Translations under genes and position numbers: made by a program
Part shown: positions 27,406-29,075 of the stretch, piece by piece
Layout of the letters: each line of letters starts with the position of its first letter
Position numbering within the stretch: position 1 is the stretch's first letter
The notes under the pieces: generated by a model
The model's input: the letters and a program-made list of their open reading frames with translations, nothing else
What the model was told of the DNA's origin: nothing
Databases searched by the model: none
From: a virus
Strand: one strand, 5' to 3'
DNA: 29,075 nucleotides
IMG/VR virus record: IMGVR_UViG_3300044491_001697
Coordinates: 1-29,075 of that record

Positions 27406-28437
27406 TTAGTTGTTAGATTGTCGGTTACGAATCATTGCTAAAATGTCTTCGGCCCGTTTACTACCACCTTCTTCTGTAGTAGTTGCCGCCGCCGGAGTTT
27501 CAACTGTTGTTGACTGTGGAGCCGGAGTCTCAACTTTTGCTGGCTCTGGTGCTACTGTTTCAGCAACTGTTTCTTTAACTTCCGGTGCAGGAGTTGGTGT
27601 TGTCACAACCGGAGCAGGTGTGTCAGACTGACTAGAGGATGTACCTGCTGGTGCTTCAACTCCATATGGTCTGTAGTATTGACCAAACTTTTCAACGTCA
27701 TATGGCTTACCATCAACTGATGCTTCAAACATCTCTTTGATTACAGCCAATTCAACATCTGTAGGTTTCTTTGGAAGGAAATCACTTAAATTGTGCAATC
27801 CATGTGTTTCGATTGCAGACTTTTGTGATTCTGTTAATGCAGTTTCTTTCCTTGCCCACTTTGAGGTTGAGTAATCTGCATACTGACCTTTTGTGGTCTT
27901 AGTGATACGAAAGTCTAAACCTGCATTATAATCTGTGGGTAATTCCTGAATATCTGGATCCATTAATGCGTCTTTGATTAATGTAAAGATACTTGGTGAG
28001 ATTACAAATCTACGAATTGGATTTGCTGGTGCGTCTTCTTGCAACGGATTCTCAGTAACAAAACCTTGGAAGATGTAACTACGTTTCTTCCAATACTTTC
28101 TACCCATCTCTTCGAGACTAGAATCTTTAAACCATCCTCTTACTTCGGATAGGATAGGACAAGTTTCTTGCCACATTTCAACACATGGAACTTGTACCAC
28201 GACTTGATTTGAATTCATGTCGCCACCTTTAACTCCACTGAAAGGGAGCCTTATCATCAACCTTTCTGCCCAGAAAAAAGTGTTATCTACATTACCATCA
28301 GGTAAGAATCGTACAACTGCTGTACTTCCTTCAGGTATATTCCAATGTGGGTAAATTGCGTTATCGCCGCCGCTGGTTCTCTCGTTACGAGATTCTTGTG
28401 CTTTAAGTTTTGCACGAATTTCTGCCAATGATGCCAT
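27406..28437 (-). CDS. 32: gp32-type single-stranded DNA-binding protein
   Basis: 343 residues. The N-terminal LAEIRAKLKAQESRN is the basic cooperativity region. The OB-fold core includes AIYPHWNIPEGSTAVVRFLP, WAERLMIRLPFSGVKGGD, VPCVEMWQETCPI and DYNAGLDFRITKTTKGQYAD. The C-terminal 80 residues are a Pro/Thr/Glu-rich linker (e.g. TPAPVVTTPTPAPEVKETVA) ending EDILAMIRNRQSNN. T4 gp32 uses His-Cys3 zinc ligands; here only two close cysteines are clear, so zinc binding is uncertain. It coats replication-fork ssDNA and works with UvsX. Promoter at 28505 and a strong AAGGAG precede it. Confidence 0.95.
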   Translation of the reverse strand: MASLAEIRAKLKAQESRNERTSGGDNAIYPHWNIPEGSTAVVRFLPDGNVDNTFFWAERLMIRLPFSGVKGGDMNSNQVVVQVPCVEMWQETCPILSEVRGWFKDSSLEEMGRKYWKKRSYIFQGFVTENPLQEDAPANPIRRFVISPSIFTLIKDALMDPDIQELPTDYNAGLDFRITKTTKGQYADYSTSKWARKETALTESQKSAIETHGLHNLSDFLPKKPTDVELAVIKEMFEASVDGKPYDVEKFGQYYRPYGVEAPAGTSSSQSDTPAPVVTTPTPAPEVKETVAETVAPEPAKVETPAPQSTTVETPAAATTTEEGGSKRAEDILAMIRNRQSNN

Positions 28438-28504
28438 TTTATTTCTCCTTATGTGCCTGTTATTAGCCTATGTTTTGTATGCCTCTGATACATACTATTT
28501 CTAT

Positions 28505-28533
28505 AGTATATAACATTTGTATTTAGTAGTCAA
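28505..28533 (-). promoter_or_regulatory. sigma70-like promoter of gp32
   Basis: TTGACT (28533-28528), 17-bp spacer, TATACT (28510-28505), minus strand. The leader of about 60 nt contains GTATG-(9 nt)-CATAC (28477-28495), a possible structure for translational control. Confidence 0.7.
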
Positions 28534-28567
28534 GACTTTTTTTTAATTATTTTGTGGTTTTTTAGTC

Positions 28568-28595
28568 AAAAAAATAGCACCTTTCGGTGCTATTT
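28568..28595 (-). terminator. Rho-independent terminator before gp32
   Basis: Minus strand AAATAGCACC-GAAA-GGTGCTATTT: a 10-bp stem closed by a GAAA tetraloop and continuing into seven T. It lies 12 bp after the stop at 28607 and insulates gp32 from the upstream gene. Confidence 0.93.
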
Positions 28596-28606
28596 GTTAT
28601 TTTGTT

Positions 28607-29062
28607 TTAGTTTGCTTCTTGTGTTGCTTCTGGTTCCATATTGGCTATTCTATCAAGTGCCTGTCTTTGCCTTTGAATAATACTTCTAGGTGTAGTTTGG
28701 TAACCTTCTTCGCCTGGTCTAATGCCAAAGTTTGATTTTGCGTTTGACCCTATGCCTGCCATGTCCCTGATTTTTTGTAGTTCAGCATCACCTTCTACTG
28801 GTGCTGTTTCTTCTACTGGTTCAGTTTGAGCCGTTTCGGGTTCTACAACTTCTATGTTTTCTTCTGATTCATTCATTGATTCTATCCCTTCTTGTGTGTC
28901 ATCATCTGCTTCTTCAAGTGACTCGTTTTTGCTGCCTTCACGCTCATCTCTCTTCATTTCAACATACTTGTCGTACATTGCTGGATCGCAATCATATTTT
29001 TCACATGCTTTGTCCTGTGCATCTTCTGGCTCCATGCCGTCGTCAACTAAATCCATTTTCAT
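28607..29062 (-). CDS. acidic phage protein, 5' end possibly outside window
   Basis: 151 residues if ATG 29062 is the start, but the frame stays open to the window edge (KINK before the Met) and there is no Shine-Dalgarno, so it may be longer. The N-terminal part EPEDAQDKACEKYDCDPAMY then DKYVEMKRDER is helical. The middle is a Glu-rich disordered stretch (EEADDDTQEGIESMNESEEN). The C-terminus is ELQKIRDMAGIGSNAKSNFG followed by a basic helix (SIIQRQRQALDRIANM). It resembles scaffold- or linker-like phage proteins but I do not recognise it. It ends in a strong terminator. Confidence 0.7.
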   Translation of the reverse strand: MKMDLVDDGMEPEDAQDKACEKYDCDPAMYDKYVEMKRDEREGSKNESLEEADDDTQEGIESMNESEENIEVVEPETAQTEPVEETAPVEGDAELQKIRDMAGIGSNAKSNFGIRPGEEGYQTTPRSIIQRQRQALDRIANMEPEATQEAN

Positions 29063-29075
29063 CTTATTAATCTTA

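Overview
The window looks like part of a T4-like marine myophage genome, AT-rich throughout. The diagnostic genes are a UvsX recombinase (26228-27352), a gp32-type single-strand DNA-binding protein (27406-28437), an ATP-dependent DNA ligase (2357-3493), phage tRNAs, and small proteins that resemble conserved proteins of marine T4-like phages. The low G+C and gene mix suggest a phage of SAR11/Pelagibacter or of a low-GC cyanobacterium. Host is inference only. No integrase, capsid or tail gene is visible.

Layout. (1) 1-4000, minus strand: small early-type genes, two intact-looking tRNAs (Ser-GCU, Arg-UCU), a degenerate Arg-ACG tRNA, a SWIM zinc-finger microprotein, a PD-(D/E)XK nuclease-like protein, DNA ligase and tiny ORFs. 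These are driven by near-identical promoters (GGTTGACA, 16-17 bp spacer, TATNTT-like -10) that often touch the stop codon of the preceding gene. (2) 3951-4145: the 3' end of a cytidine-deaminase-like gene without a start, at the edge of an accessory module. (3) 4121-7366: glycan genes, namely two GT-A glycosyltransferases, a nucleotidylyltransferase-cupin fusion and a GT10-like transferase. (4) 7382-9548: a second island of small early genes, each close to the same promoter type and some flanked by terminators, plus a plus-strand membrane protein. (5) 9634-22592: one run of 16 minus-strand genes, most overlapping or nearly touching. It holds glycosyltransferases of several families, three methyltransferases, a cupin, two kinase-fold proteins, an SGNH hydrolase, an adenine phosphoribosyltransferase, a sulfotransferase-like protein, a Twitch-type radical SAM enzyme and a 2OG-Fe(II) oxygenase. 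A divergent KpsC-like gene (22663-23517) follows. (6) 23514-29062, minus strand: a methyltransferase, a conserved helical phage protein, a second Twitch radical SAM enzyme, a small acidic protein, UvsX, gp32 and an acidic protein whose gene may start outside the window.

How the genes fit together. The replication and recombination genes frame a large accessory pathway that appears able to activate a sugar, polymerise it, and decorate it by methylation, phosphorylation, possible sulfation or acyl removal, hydroxylation and radical chemistry. Whether the product sits on the virion, on the host surface or on a nucleic acid cannot be read from the sequence. This module is the best candidate for an undescribed system. 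The stop-codon-fused promoter family, with its shared leader and operator-like palindromes, is the clearest regulatory novelty.
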